A program made the position numbers and the translations under genes. This document shows, piece after piece, positions 1 through 12,720 of a DNA stretch of 64,000 nucleotides. The notes below the pieces were generated by a model that saw nothing but the letters and a program-made list of their open reading frames with translations, made no database searches and was not told the origin of the DNA. The stretch is from Vespa crabro (taxonomy: Eukaryota > Arthropoda > Insecta > Hymenoptera > Vespidae), in the NCBI RefSeq assembly GCF_910589235.1, contig NW_025813595.1, positions 3,968,001 to 4,032,000 of the forward strand, written 5' to 3'. The stretch's first letter is position 1. Every line of letters starts with the position of its first letter.

Positions 1-1980
1 TATTAACGATAATCACCTTAATACTGATAACAATATTAACAATAATAACGATAATAACAATTGTAATGATAATAATATTAACAATAATATCGATAAATAC
101 AATCATATCGATAATTATAATAATAGTAATATCGATAATAAGGAAAATTAAGAGAAAAAACGGTAATAACGAATATAACGATAATAACGGTAATAATTAT
201 AACAATAATGACGATAATAACGATAATTACGATAATAATTATAATGACTATAATAATTATAATAGTAATAAAAATAAAAACGATAGGAAAGGTAATGAAG
301 AAAAAATTAATAACTATAATTACGACAATAGTAATAATAATGACGATAATAACGATATTAGCAATAATAACAATAATAATTATAAAGATAATAACGAAAT
401 TGACCATAATAACGATAATGGTGATAATAACAATAATAATAATAATAATAGTAACAACAATAACGATAATTACAATAATAATAACAACTGCAATAACGGT
501 AATACCGATAATAATGATAATAATAAGAACAATGATAACGATAATAACGATAAGTACGAAAATAATAATGCCGCCATTAACGAAAACAGTAATAATAATT
601 ATATCGGTAATAACGATAATAACAATAAAAATAATAACAATAAAAAAGATAATAAAGACATCAACGATAGTAATTGTAATAATAAAATAATAATAACGAT
701 ACTAACGGTAATAACGAAATTAACGATATTATCGATAACATTAACAATAATAATAACTATAATGACGACAATAACGATAATAACGATATTAATAATAACA
801 ATTTTAACGATGATATCGATAATAATAATTAAAATATAAAAGATAATATCGATATTAATAATAATAATAATTACGATAATGACGATAATAACGATAATAA
901 CGATTATAATAACAACGATAGTAACGATAAATATATTAATAATAATAACGACAATAACGATAATAACGATAATAATAATAATAATAATAATAAAGAAAAT
1001 AACAATATTAATGACAAAAACGATAATAATGATAAAAAATACAAATTATCATAATATTAATAATAATAACGACGATAATAACAATAATAATGAGAATAAC
1101 AATAAAGATAATAACGATAATAGCCATAAAATTTATGTTAATAATAACGATAATAACGTTATTAGTGTTAATAATAATAATAACAATAATAATTGCGTTA
1201 ATGATGATAAAAACAATAAAAATTGTAACGATATTCGAAATAATAATAATGACGATAATTATGGTAATAACGATAACAACGATAATTATAATAACATTAA
1301 AAACAATAATATTAATAAAAACAATAAATATAATAACGATAATAATAATAAAATAATAACAATAATAAGGGTAATAATAATAATATTAATAACACAATTA
1401 AGGATAATAATGATTATAAATATAATGATAATAACGATAGTAATTATAATAATAATATCAATGATAAAGATAATAATGATACAAACGATAATAATAATAA
1501 TAATAATAATAACCATAGTAAAGATAATAACGATAATAATAATAACATTAATATCGATAATAACGATTATAACGATAATATTAATACTAATAATAACAAA
1601 AATAACAATAATAATCATAAAAAATATTTATACCATTAATAATGATAACTACGATATTAATGAAACTAAAGATAATAATAAAAATAATATCGATAATAAA
1701 GCTAAGAACGATAATAACAATAATAATAAAAATAATAATAAAGATGATAACCATGTTAACGATTGTAACTATATTAATAATAACAATAAAAGCTATAATA
1801 ACGATAATAAAGATAATTGTAATAACGATAATAATGATAATAGTAGTAACAATAAAAACGATAATAACCGTAATAATAATATTAAATATAATAATTACAA
1901 CAAAAATAACCATAATAACGGTAATAATAATAATAATATTAAAAATAATAACGATAACAATGACAATAGTGATAAAAGTA
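1..1980 (+). repeat. Higher-order block A, copy 1
   Basis: Base 1 aligns with base 51731, and variants match for about 2 kb. The shared run includes ATAATCACCTT, an aggaaaattaagagaaaaaacgg segment (near 150 here, 51875 in the other copy) and the ordered Asn/Asp-type variants that follow. The window therefore opens inside a block whose left edge is outside. The triplet phase shifts by one near 690, and a long Ile/Thr-type phase follows. The open frames at 66-839 and 879-1994 are repeat-derived, not genes. Confidence 0.85.
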
Positions 1981-2560
1981 AAAAAATAAAATAGAAAATA
2001 AGGACAATAACGATGACAACGATAATAATAATAACAATATTAACGATAATAACGATAATAACGATTATACGGATTATTATAATAAGGATAGTAACTAAAA
2101 TAAAGATGATAACAATAATAATGATAATAATAACATTAATACCGATAATAACGATAATAAATATAATAATAATAGTAATAATAAAGATTATAACAATAAT
2201 AACGATTATAATGATAATAACGAATATAATATTAATAATGATAACAATAATTACGGTAATAACGATAATTATATTAATAGAATTAATAATAAAAATATTA
2301 ACAATGTTTGCAATAATAATGATAATAACGATAATAATATTGGTAACAATTAAAGTAATAAAAATAATAACGATAATATCGATATTAACGATGATAATAA
2401 TAATAATAATAAAGATAATAACGATATTTTCGATAATAACGAAAATAACGCTAATAACTTTAATAACGATAATGACGATAGTAACGATTATAATAATAAC
2501 GATAATAACGATAATAGTAGTAATATTATTAACGATAATAACGATAATAGTAGTAATATT
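1981..2560 (+). repeat. Higher-order block A', copy 1
   Basis: It begins with the shared string aaaatagaaaataagg and carries the landmark TATACGGATTA at 2066. Near 2300 there is a shared AACAATGTTTGCAATAA variant. The same order of landmarks occurs at about 18655-19170, and the first part also at about 53670-53965. It lies directly after block A here and at 51.7 kb, but after different sequence at 18.6 kb, so it has moved or been copied as a separate unit. Confidence 0.8.
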
Positions 2561-2566
2561 ATTAAC
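2501..2566 (+). repeat. Exact 33-bp tandem duplication
   Basis: Bases 2501-2533 and 2534-2566 are identical and adjacent. The unit contains the variant GTAGTAATATTATTAAC. Because neighbouring 9-mers differ from each other, an exact 33-bp repeat marks a recent local duplication rather than chance similarity of units. Confidence 0.9.
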
Positions 2567-3559
2567 GATAATAACGATATTTACGATAATAACGATATAA
2601 CGATAAAAATAATATTGATAATAACGACAAAGAATAATAATAAAAAATCATTAGTAACAATAAAAACGATAATGACGATATTATCGATAATAATAATAAC
2701 GATAGTGACGATGATAGTAATAACAATCATAAAGTTTATAATGATAATAATAAGAATAATAATTATAGTAGTAGTTGAATTAATAACGATAATAAGGGTA
2801 ATAAAAACGACAATAATAACGATATTAACGGAAATAGTTATAACAATATTAACGATAACAACGATGATAAAGATATCTTTAATAGCGATAATAAAGACAA
2901 CAATAATATTAATAATAATATCGATAATAACTATAATAACGATAATAACAATAATGACGATAATAACGTTAAAAATAAATAAGATAATAAAGATAATATC
3001 GATAATAATAATAATAATAATAACGGTAATAACGATAATAATGATAATAACGACAATAATAATAATAATAATAACAATTACAATAATAACTCTAATAACT
3101 ATAATAATGAGAACAATAATAACGACCAAAACGTTAATAACGATAATAATAATAGCAATAATAACAATATTACAGATATTAATAATAAAAAGCATAATAA
3201 TGTTAGTAACAATAAAATTAATCTTAATAATAATGTTAATGACATTATTAACGATATTAACGATAATTTCGAATATAATAGTAACAATAAAATCGATAGT
3301 AAGTGTATTAATTATAACAATAATTACATTAATTACGATAATAACGACAAAAGTAATAATAATAGTAACCATAATAACGATAATAACGATAATAACGATA
3401 ATAATAATAATAATTTCAAAGATTATAACGATATTAACTAAAATATCGATAATCATGTTAATAACGATACTAATAACAATAATAATAAAATTAAGAACAG
3501 TAAGAACGATTATAATGATAATATCTATATTAACGTTATTATCAATTAGAGTAATAGTA
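2567..3559 (+). repeat. Higher-order block E, copy 1
   Basis: From about 2650 the variants match 54740-56600. GATAGTGACGATGAT at 2701 aligns with 54799, followed by CATAAAGTTTATAATG and TATAGTAGTAG. Near 3100 both copies share TAATGAGAACAATAATAACG followed by ACCAAAACGTTAAT. Copy 2 is longer, so internal indels separate the two. The plus-strand open frame 2615-3574 and the minus-strand frame 2581-3456 overlap almost completely and both arise from the repeat. Confidence 0.8.
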
Positions 3560-5487
3560 ATAATAGAGATATAGTAATAATAATGTTAATAACGTTATTA
3601 ACGATAATAACTATATTAAAAATAATAATAATATACGATAACAAAGATAACAACAACAATAATAAAAGTATACTAAGGAAAATATGGATAATAACGATAG
3701 CAGCGTCAGTAAAAATAATAATATTTTCGATAATAACTATAATGACAATAATAATATTAACGATAATATCGATAATAACGTTAATAATACTAGTAGTAAT
3801 AATTATAATAACGGTGATAACTATATTTATGAAAACAATAGTAACGATAGTATCGTTAATGTCAATTATTATTGTAATAATAATATCAATAAAAACGATA
3901 ATAACAATAATAATAATAATAATAATGACGATATTAACGATAATAACGATTATAGTAATAACGATATTGAAGACAATATTAATAATAATAATTGCATTAA
4001 TAATGATATTAACGATAATAATAATAGTAATAATATCGATAATAACTATAATAACGATAGTAATGATAATAATTTTAACGCAAAAACGATTTTAAATATT
4101 TTAACGATATTAATAATAAGAATAATAACGATAAGAACGATACTAATAATAATAATAATAACGATAATAATAGTGGTAATGTTAAGAATAATAACAATAA
4201 TAACGATTATGACGATAAAAATATTATTGATAATAATTTCAATAGTAATAATAATAATAATAACTATAAGATCGATATTAACGATAATAACTGTAATAAC
4301 GATAATAACTATAATAACGATAATTACGATAATAAGGATTAAAATAATAACTATAATAACGATAATAGTAGTAATATTAATTAGGACAATAACGATTTTT
4401 ACGATAATAATTATAATGAAAATAAAGATAACAACGATAGTAACAATAATAAGGATACTAATAATAACAATATTAATAATAATATCGAAAATTAAAATAA
4501 TAATAATAGCAATAATAACTATATTAACGATAATAACGATAATAATAAAAACAACATTAATAACGATATTAAAGAAAATAGTAATAACAATAGAAACGAA
4601 AACAATGGTAACAACATTAATAATAATAATAATAATATCGAAAGTAATTAAAATAACGGTGACAACTATAATATTAATAACAATAATAACGATAATAACG
4701 ATAATTATAGTAATAATAATAATAATAACGATAATAACGATATTAATGGCAATATCGATAATAACAGTAATATTAATAGTAATATTGAAGATAATAACGA
4801 TAATAACGTTACTAACGATAATAGCGATACTAATATTAACAATATTAAGGATAATATCGTTAATAATTGTAACAATATTCACGATAATATCGATAATAAT
4901 AATAACACAAAAACAATAACAACGATAATAACTATAATAAAATTTATAATAAGCACGATAATAACCATGATAATAATAGTAATAATAAAGGTAATAACGA
5001 CAGAAAAAGTTTCTAACGATAATAATAATAACAACAATAACGGTAATAGTGACTATGATGATAAGAAAGATAATAATAATAATAAAAATAAAAATAATAA
5101 CGACAATAACGATGATAATCATAATAATAAAAGTAATAATAACAATTTTAAGATTAGTAACTATTATAACGATTATAACGATAATAGTAGGAGTAATAAT
5201 AACAGTAATAAAAATAATAACGGTAATAAAAATTAAAAGAAATTTAACGATTATAATATTAACGATAATAAGGATTATAACCATAATAATAATAATTATA
5301 GTGAAGACAACAACGATATTAACGATAATAATAACAGTAAAAATAACAATAATTATTATAGTAACGATAACAATGATAATACCGAAAATAACGATAGTAA
5401 CAATAATAATAATAGTAATAAGTAAGATAATAACGATATTAACGATAATAAGGTTAATAACAATAACAATAAAAACAACAATAGCAA
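3560..5487 (+). repeat. Higher-order block D, copy 1
   Basis: It starts around TTATTAACGATAATAACTAT and continues through GGAAAATATGGATAATAA (3678), AATACTAGTAGTAATAA and a GGTGATAACTATATTTATG variant near 3812. It aligns over its whole length with about 56600-58334 (offset near 53050). Shorter versions occur at about 10090-10480 and 46010-46330. It also holds the landmark AAGGATAATATCGTTAAT at 4847 and, near 5050, GACTATGATGATAAGAAAG, both found elsewhere in the window. No gene is visible. Confidence 0.85.
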
Positions 5488-6589
5488 TTATAATCCTTTA
5501 ACGATATTAATATTTATCAAAATTACAATAATATTGATAATAACGATAATAACGATAATAATTGTAGCAATAATAACAATGATAACACTAATAACGATAA
5601 TTGCGATAATAATAGTAATAATAATAACAATAATAACAATAATATTGTTAATAAGGTTATTACCGATGATAATGATAATTATAATATTCATAATAACTGC
5701 AATAAAGATATTATCGATAATAATAATAACGATAATAACAAAAAGAAAAATATCGATGAAAACGATAAAATCGAATATAATAATAAAAACTTTAACGATA
5801 AAATCGATATTAATAATAATAAATTTAACGTTAATAACAATAATAATAATAATAATAATAACAATAATAACCGAAACACGGAAAATAACGAGAATAATAA
5901 TAACGATTATAACAATAATAGTAATAATTATAATATCGATAGTAACAAGAATAACTATAATGACGATAATAGCAATAATGATAATAACTATAATGACGAT
6001 GGATATAATAACGATAATATCTTTAATAACGATAATAATAATAATATTAATAGCGATATTAAAGATATTAACGTTAATAACGATAATAATAAAAACAATT
6101 AAAACGATAATAACAATAATTATGATAATAAAAATAATAATTATAATAGTGATAACATTAATAACGATATTTTCGATAATAATAATAATAATAAAGATAA
6201 TAACATTATTAACGATAATAACGATAATAAAGAAAAAAACGATAATAATAAAAACAATTAAAACGATAATAACAATAATTATGATAATAGCAATAATAAT
6301 TATAATAGTGATAGCATTAATAACGATATTTGCGATAATAGCAATAATAACAAAGATAGTAACATGATTAACGATAATAACGATAATAAAAATAATAATA
6401 CTAACAAAATAACGTTAATAACGAATTTATCGATAATAACAATAATAATAATAGTAATAATAATAACGATAAAAAACCTAATAACAATAATAATAATAAT
6501 AATAATAATATTAATATTGATAATAATAATTATAATAATAACGATAATAACGATAATAACGATAATAAAAAAATAATAATAGCAATAAA
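5488..6589 (+). repeat. Higher-order block B, copy 1
   Basis: It opens with TATAATCCTTTAACGATAT followed by TATTTATCAAAA, the clearest non-consensus landmark in the window. The same start is at 26318 and (with ACTTTAACG) at 58336. About 140 bases later all three copies carry AAGGTTATTACCGATGATAA and a TATTCATAATAACT variant. It sits directly after D here and at 58.3 kb, but not at 26.3 kb. Confidence 0.9.
6091..6408 (+). repeat. 159-bp tandem duplication inside B copy 1
   Basis: AAAAACAATTAAAACGATAA occurs at 6091 and again at 6250. Each is followed by the same ordered variants (AATTATGATAATA, TATAATAGTGATA, CATTAATAACGATATTT). The two units differ by a few substitutions. The same duplication with the same 159-bp spacing is in the 26 kb copy of B, but the 58 kb copy has a single unit. 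Confidence 0.88.
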
Positions 6590-7616
6590 ATCGGTAAATA
6601 CGATAATAATAATAGTAATAATAACGATAATAAGGAAACAAACCACAATAACGATAATAATAATTACAATTATAACGATAATAACGACAATAATGATGAT
6701 AAGGATAATAATTATAATAATAATAATAATAAAAACGATAAAGATGATAATAATACTTACAATAATAATGATAATAACAATAATAACGATATTAACTATA
6801 ATAAAATTAATAACTATATTTACGTTATCAACGATAAGGATATTAGGAATAATAGCTATAGTAACTATAATTACGTTAATAATAATAATTGCCTTAATAA
6901 CGATATAAACGATGATAACGATAATAATAATAACGGTAAGGACAATAATAATAATAATAGTAATAACGATAATAATTATAATAACATTAATAATAATAAC
7001 AATATTAACGGCAATATTAATAATAATAATAATAAAGATAAGAGCAATAATATTAATTGCAATACCATTAGTAAACATTATAACGAAAATAACGATAATG
7101 ACGATGACAATAATAACGATTATTACAATAATAACAAAAATAATAAAAACGATAGTATCGTTAATAGTAATAATCATAATACCTTAAAAAAGATAATAAA
7201 TTTAATAATAAATAAATAATAACGATAATAACGATATTATCGGTATAATTATAACAATAATATCGATAATTTCGTAATAAGAAGTAATAATAATTACAAT
7301 AATAACGATAATACTAATAACCATAATAAAGATAATAATAATTATAATAATAACAATAATAACGATACTAACGATAATAACTATAAGAAAAAAATTAACG
7401 ATAATAACAAGATTTATTAAAATAATAATATCTATAATAATGATAAGAACGATTAGAACTATAATATTAATAACAATAAAAACAATAATAACGTAAATAA
7501 CTAAAAAAAAATGATTTAAATAAGATATTAACGATAATAAATAGAATAACAGTAATAACGATAATAACGACAATAATAACATAAATAAAAACGATAATGA
7601 CGCTAATAACAATAAT

Positions 7617-7689
<73 letters not shown>

Positions 7690-8130
7690 TCGATAATAAC
7701 AATAATAACTGAAATTATAATATTAATAACAACAATAATAACAATAATAGCGATAATAATGATAATAATAAATACGATAAAGTCGATAATATCGATAATA
7801 ATATTAATAATATTAATGATAATATCGATAATAGAAATATCATTATTAACGATAATATACATAAGCATAAAAATAATAATAATAATAGTAATAACGATAA
7901 TAACGATATTAATAGTAGTATTACTAACATTAACAACAATAATAGCGGTAATAACGTAATTAACGGTAATAACGATAATTATAATAACCATATTAACAAT
8001 AATAACGATATTATCGATGATAACAATAACAATAATAACGATAATATCTATAATAATAATAGTATTATTCACGTTAACTTCGATAATAATAATAATTATA
8101 ATAACATTAATAACGATAATATCGATAATA
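6590..8130 (+). repeat. Higher-order block F, copy 1
   Basis: Aligns with about 28390-29750. Shared variants include GATAATAATACTTACAATAA (near 6750 and 28535), AATTGCAATA with CATTAGTAA (near 7060 and 28850), ATTATCGGTATAA (near 7235 and 29020) and ATGATTTAAATAAG (7511 and 29243). Copy 2 runs about 1.1 kb further from its B start than this one does, because the stretch now at 27.3-28.4 kb has no counterpart here. Confidence 0.87.
7618..7689 (+). repeat. Pure (ATA)24 microsatellite, 72 bp
   Basis: This is the longest uninterrupted trinucleotide run seen: 72 bases without a substitution. The corresponding position in the other F copy (29335-29370) holds only 36 bases. The length difference at matched positions indicates slippage after the two copies separated. 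Confidence 0.93.
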
Positions 8131-8328
8131 ACTATAATAATAATAAAGTAAATAACGATTATAATTATATTAACGATAATAATAATAGTAATAATATCGA
8201 TAATAACAATAACAACGATAATAACGAAAAAATAACAATAATAATGAGGATAAAAGCGCCTAAAACGGTAATAATAATATTATCAATGTCGCCAATAACG
8301 ATAATAACGATAATAACGATAAAGCGAA

Positions 8329-8339
<11 letters not shown>
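8131..8339 (+). repeat. Degenerate array with a GC-richer spot (AAAGCGCC near 8253)
   Basis: Ordinary units except for 8246-8295, where AGGATAAAAGCGCC, TAAAACGG and TCAATGTCGCC occur. GCGCC was not noticed elsewhere in the window. I see no gene or known motif here; it may be a cluster of substitutions or the remnant of inserted sequence. Confidence 0.55.
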
Positions 8340-8362
<23 letters not shown>

Positions 8363-9000
8363 TCGATAATAATGATAATGACGACAATAATAATAATAAA
8401 ATTAATATTAATAATTATAACGATAATGACGATAATAATAAAAGTTATATTAACGATAATAACAATAATAACGATAATAACAATAATTACAATAAAAATA
8501 ATAATAACGACATTAATAACTATTATTAATATAATAACGATATGGTATTAACGATAATGACGACAATATTAGTAATAGTAATAACGATAATAACGAAAAT
8601 AACTGCAATAAAATTAATAATAATAAAGATAATAACGATAATATCGAAAATAAAGATAAAAGCTATAATAATAATACTAATAAGAACAATAACATCGATA
8701 ATAACGATAATAAAAATAATAACAGTAACGATAATACGACAATAATAATAACAATAATAAAAATGATAATAACGATAACAACAATAATAAGCTTAATAAC
8801 TATATTAACTATATCAATAATAACGGAAATAACATTAATTTCGATATTAATAATAGCAAAAAAAAAGATAATAACGATAATAATAATAATAATAACGACC
8901 TTAATAATTATAATAAATATAATGACGATATGGTATTAACGATAAAAACGATAATTGTAGTAATAGTAATAACAATAATAACGATAATATCTATTTATTA
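8340..9000 (+). repeat. Higher-order block G, copy 1, with 388-bp unit
   Basis: The landmark TATGGTATTAACGATAA occurs at 8541 and 8929, 388 bp apart, each preceded by an AACGAC(A/C)TTAATAA-type stretch. The internal order (AAAGATAAAAGCTATAA, GATAACAACAATAATAA, ATTAATTTCGATATTAA) matches the units at 23757-24152 and 50624-51011. The second landmark opens only about 70 matching bases before diverging, so this is one complete unit plus a start. Confidence 0.87.
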
Positions 9001-9639
9001 ATCTATAAAAATAATAATAATAATAATAATAAAAGTAATAACGGAAATACCGATAATAACAATGATACTAATAATAAATATAAAAAGGATAATAACTATA
9101 ATAATATTAATCAAAATAAAGATAACAACGATAATAGCGATAATAATAGTAAGAATAATAACAATAATAACAATAATAACGTTAAAAGCGATAATAAGAT
9201 TATTAACGATAATAACGATAATTATAATAACCATATTAATAATAAAAACGATGTTATTAATGATGACAATAACGATAATTACGATAATATAGATAATAAT
9301 GATAATATAATTAACGTTAACATCGATAATATTAATAATAATAATAACATTAATAACGATAATAACGATAATAACTATTATAATAATAACGAAAATAACG
9401 ATAATAACGATATTAGTGATAATAATAATAATACCAATATCGACAATAAAAATAATAACGATAACAACGATAATAATAATAATAATAATAAAAATAATAG
9501 TAATAATAATAACGGTAATTACGTTAATTACGATAATATTATTAGTAATTATAACAATAATAGCAATAATAACAATAATAAGGATAATAATAAAAACGAT
9601 TATATCGATAATTTCAATAATAATAATAACAATATTAAC
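9001..9639 (+). repeat. Array with partial F-like segment
   Basis: 9205-9370 resembles 7960-8130 and 29580-29740: an AATAACCATATTAA variant, then ATTATCGATGAT-type units, then AATTAACGTTAACATCGATAA. This suggests a second, shortened copy of the end of block F placed about 1.2 kb downstream of the first. Near 9500 the variants GGTAATTACGTTA also recur near 62560. The rest is unassigned repeat. Confidence 0.65.
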
Positions 9640-10089
9640 GATTATATCGATAAAAATAATAATAATAATAACAATATTAAAAATAATAATCATAATAACG
9701 ATAATAATAACATTATTATTAATGACAATATTGACGATAATAACGATATTTAGATTACTAATAATAACAATAATTGAGATAAGAACGATATTATCTATAA
9801 TAACAATATTAACAATAACGATAATAACTAAAATAACGATGTAACGATAATAATAACAATAATATTAACAATAATATTGATAATTATAATAATAATAGTA
9901 GCAATAATAACGATGATAAAAATAATAACAATAATAATAATAACGATAATAACGATAATGGTAATAATAATAATATAAAAAATAACAATAATTACGATAA
10001 AGACTATAATAACGATGATATAATTACGGTAATGGCAGTTTTAATAATATCTATAATAACGTTAATAACGATAATAATAATAGCAAAAA
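9640..10089 (+). repeat. Higher-order block H, copy 1
   Basis: GAACGATATTATCTATAA near 9782, followed by ACTAAAATAACGATGTAACG (about 9829-9848), matches 29950-30020. A looser version with GAACGATATTATCTATAA is near 19615. It leads into block D copy 3 here, and in the 30 kb copy it leads towards block Q. Confidence 0.75.
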
Positions 10090-10480
10090 TTTCAATAAAA
10101 ACGATAGTCACCATAGTATCAATAATAATATTTACAATAATAACGATAATAACTATATTAAAAATAACAATAATCAACGATAACGTAGATAAAAGCAACA
10201 ACAATAATAGGAAAAATAACGAAAATAAGGATAATAACGTTAATAATACTAGCAGTAATAAATTATATTAACGGTAATAACTATATTTAAGAAATCAGTA
10301 GTAACGATAGTATCTTTAATAATCATCATAATACCGATTATAACGAAAATGACGATAATAACGATAGTAATAATAAAATTAATAACGATAATTACGTTAA
10401 TAACGAAAATAATAACAGCATTAATATCGATAATAACGATAATAATAATAATAAGAATATTTACAACATTAAGGATAATA
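10090..10480 (+). repeat. Block D, partial copy 3
   Basis: Carries the D order: AATAACTATATTAAAAATAA, then a modified ACGATAACGTAGATAAAAG, then AATAATACTAGCAGTAATAA and GGTAATAACTATATTTA. It stops matching D after about 400 bp, so it is truncated relative to the copies at 3.56 and 56.6 kb. Confidence 0.75.
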
Positions 10481-10790
10481 TCAATAATAAAGATAATACT
10501 AATAAAGATGACAACAATAAAAAAATTAATATTAATATTAATAATATCGAAAATAAGGATAATAACGATGTCAACTATAATTATAATAACAACAAAAAGG
10601 ATAATAAAAATAATAAGGATAAAGTAAATAAGGATAATAACTATGACAATAATAATAATTATAACAATACTAAAGTAATAACGATAATAACGATTATACG
10701 GATTATATCAATAACGATAATAGAAATAATAATGAGAACGGTAAAGAAGATAAAACGATAAAAATGATAATTTCTATAATAACAAATATA
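10481..10790 (+). repeat. Higher-order block Q, copy 1
   Basis: AAAGATGACAACAATAAAAA near 10505, then GATGTCAA and AACAACAAAAAGGATAA, then TATACGGATTATA at 10695 and a GAACGGTAAAGAAGATAAAA variant. The same order is at about 30140-30420 and in modified form at 47015-47500. Part of it recurs at 62930-63110. Confidence 0.8.
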
Positions 10791-11269
10791 ATAACGATAA
10801 TAATAATAACAATAATAAGTATAAAAACGATATAAACGATAACAACAATAATAATAATGAAAATAACTATAGTAATAGTAATAACAATAACAATAATAAC
10901 GATTATAACAATAAATATAAAAAGAATAATAACGATACTAATTATAATGACGTTAATAATAATAATCATATTAGAGATATTAACGATAATAAAAACAATA
11001 ATAATTATAACAAAAATAATAATAACGATAATAACGATAATAACGATAATTACGATATAAGGATAATAATAAAAATAATAATAACAATATTAAAAATAAT
11101 AAGTATAATAACCATAATAAGTACTATAATAGTAGTAATAATGAAAGTAATAAAAATAATAGCCATAATAACGATTTTAACGATAATAATTATAACGATA
11201 ATAACGATAATATCTAAAAAATTAATAACATTATTTATGATAATATCGATATTAATAATTGTAATAATA
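10791..11269 (+). repeat. Unassigned degenerate array
   Basis: Tandem 9-mer variants without a landmark that I could place elsewhere. Long stretches stay in one triplet phase. Nothing gene-like is visible. Confidence 0.8.
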
Positions 11270-11480
11270 ACAATAATAACGATTGTAACAATAATAACGA
11301 TAATAATGATCGTAACGATAATAAAGATAATAATAGCAGTAATAGTAACAATAATCATAGTAATAACTATAATAACGATAATATCGATAATAATAAAATT
11401 GACAAAGTTAATAGAAATGATAATAATAGCGATAATAACCATAATTACGTTAATAATAATAACAATAATAAAGATAATAC
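11270..11480 (+). repeat. Higher-order block P, copy 1
   Basis: ATGATCGTAACGATAATAAA near 11307, AATAGCAGTAATAGTAAC, then GACAAAGTTAATAGAAATGA near 11400 match 35090-35260 in the same order and spacing. GATC and TCGT variants are rare in the array, which makes the match distinctive. Confidence 0.85.
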
Positions 11481-12628
11481 CGATATTGACATTAATAACA
11501 ATAATAATAATAGCAACAATAACGATTATTAAGAAAATAAAAATTATGATTAAAACGATACTAAGGATAAGAACGATATCATCAATAATATTAATAAGAA
11601 AAATAAAGATAATATCGATTATATTAATAAAAATATTAACAATTATATAGATAATTATAATAATAATATTAACTATAATAACGATAATAACAATATTAAC
11701 GATAATAAGTATAATAAAAATGACGATATTTACGAATATAACGATAAAAGAAATATTAATAATACCAATAATAAGGATAATAAAGATATCGTCGATAATA
11801 ATAATAACAATTATAATGATAATATTGATATTAATATTATCAATTTTAACGATAATAAGGATAATTTTAATAATAATAATAACGATAATAACGGTTTTAA
11901 CGATAAATATAATAACGATAATAACGATATTAACGATAATGACGATAACAATTATAATAATAATAAAAATAAAGATAATAACGAAATTAATGGAAATAGC
12001 GATAATAATAATAAAATAATAATAAAAACATTAACAATAATAACGGTAATAGCAATAATAAAGATTCAAATAATAACGATAATAATGTTGATATCGATAA
12101 TAACAATAATACTAATAATAATACAATAATAATGATAATATTAATAATAATAATAACAATAATTACGATAATAAAGAAATTAAAGATAATAAGAATGATG
12201 ATAATGACGATAATAGTAATAATAATAATAACGATTATAACGATATTATCGATTATAATAAGATTAATAATAAAGATAATAAAGATTAAAACGATATAAT
12301 GATAATAACGATAATAAAAAAATAATAATAGTAATGAGAAGAATAACGATGATACCGATAATAACGGAAATAATAATAATAAATATAAACATAATATCGT
12401 TATTAAGGATAGTAATAATAATAATAATAATAATGAATATAATAATGATAACAATAATAACGACAAGGAGAAAAATAACGATAAAAATTATAACCTTAAA
12501 ATCGATAACAACGATAATAACGGTAATATTAATAATAATAATATGGATTAAAAGGATAACAAAGATAAGAACGATTATAATAATAACAATAATAACAATA
12601 ATAAATATAATAACGATAGTAATAATAA
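11481..12628 (+). repeat. Unassigned degenerate array
   Basis: Mixed 9-mer variants with several triplet-phase shifts. ATGAGAAGAATAACG near 12333 and CGACAAGGAGAAAAATAACG near 12461 are slightly G-richer spots. Copies elsewhere were not identified. No gene is visible. Confidence 0.75.
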
Positions 12629-12720
12629 TATATATATTGATATATATAGTAATATAGGATAAATATATAGATAGTGTTTATAAGGACGACATTAAATAAA
12701 AACAATAATAAAAAAAAAGG
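12629..12720 (+). other. Non-repeat island with (AT)n hairpin
   Basis: About 90 bases depart from the 9-mer pattern. 12629-12637 (tatatatat) and 12640-12648 (atatatata) are inverted complements separated by 2 bases. Then come TATAGATAGTGTTTATAAGG, ACGACATTAAAT and an A8 run ending in GGG. The regular array resumes at 12721. It could be a remnant of older sequence into which the array expanded, or a small insertion. It is too short to encode a recognisable product. Confidence 0.75.

Noticed and set aside
66..839. Asn/Asp-rich open frame resembling low-complexity proteins of AT-rich protists
   Set aside because: It is direct translation of AAT-AAC-GAT units, switches to Ile/Thr at a phase shift near 690, overlaps an open frame on the other strand, and has no domain or start context.
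4046..5284. 412-codon minus-strand frame overlapping a 411-codon plus-strand frame (3684-4919)
   Set aside because: Long frames on both strands of the same repeat cannot both be genes, and neither has features beyond repeat translation; composition changes abruptly at phase shifts.
8541..8928. CRISPR array suggested by regularly repeated landmarks
   Set aside because: The landmarks are about 390 bp apart, there are no short repeat-spacer units, the spacing sequence is itself the satellite, and no cas genes are present.
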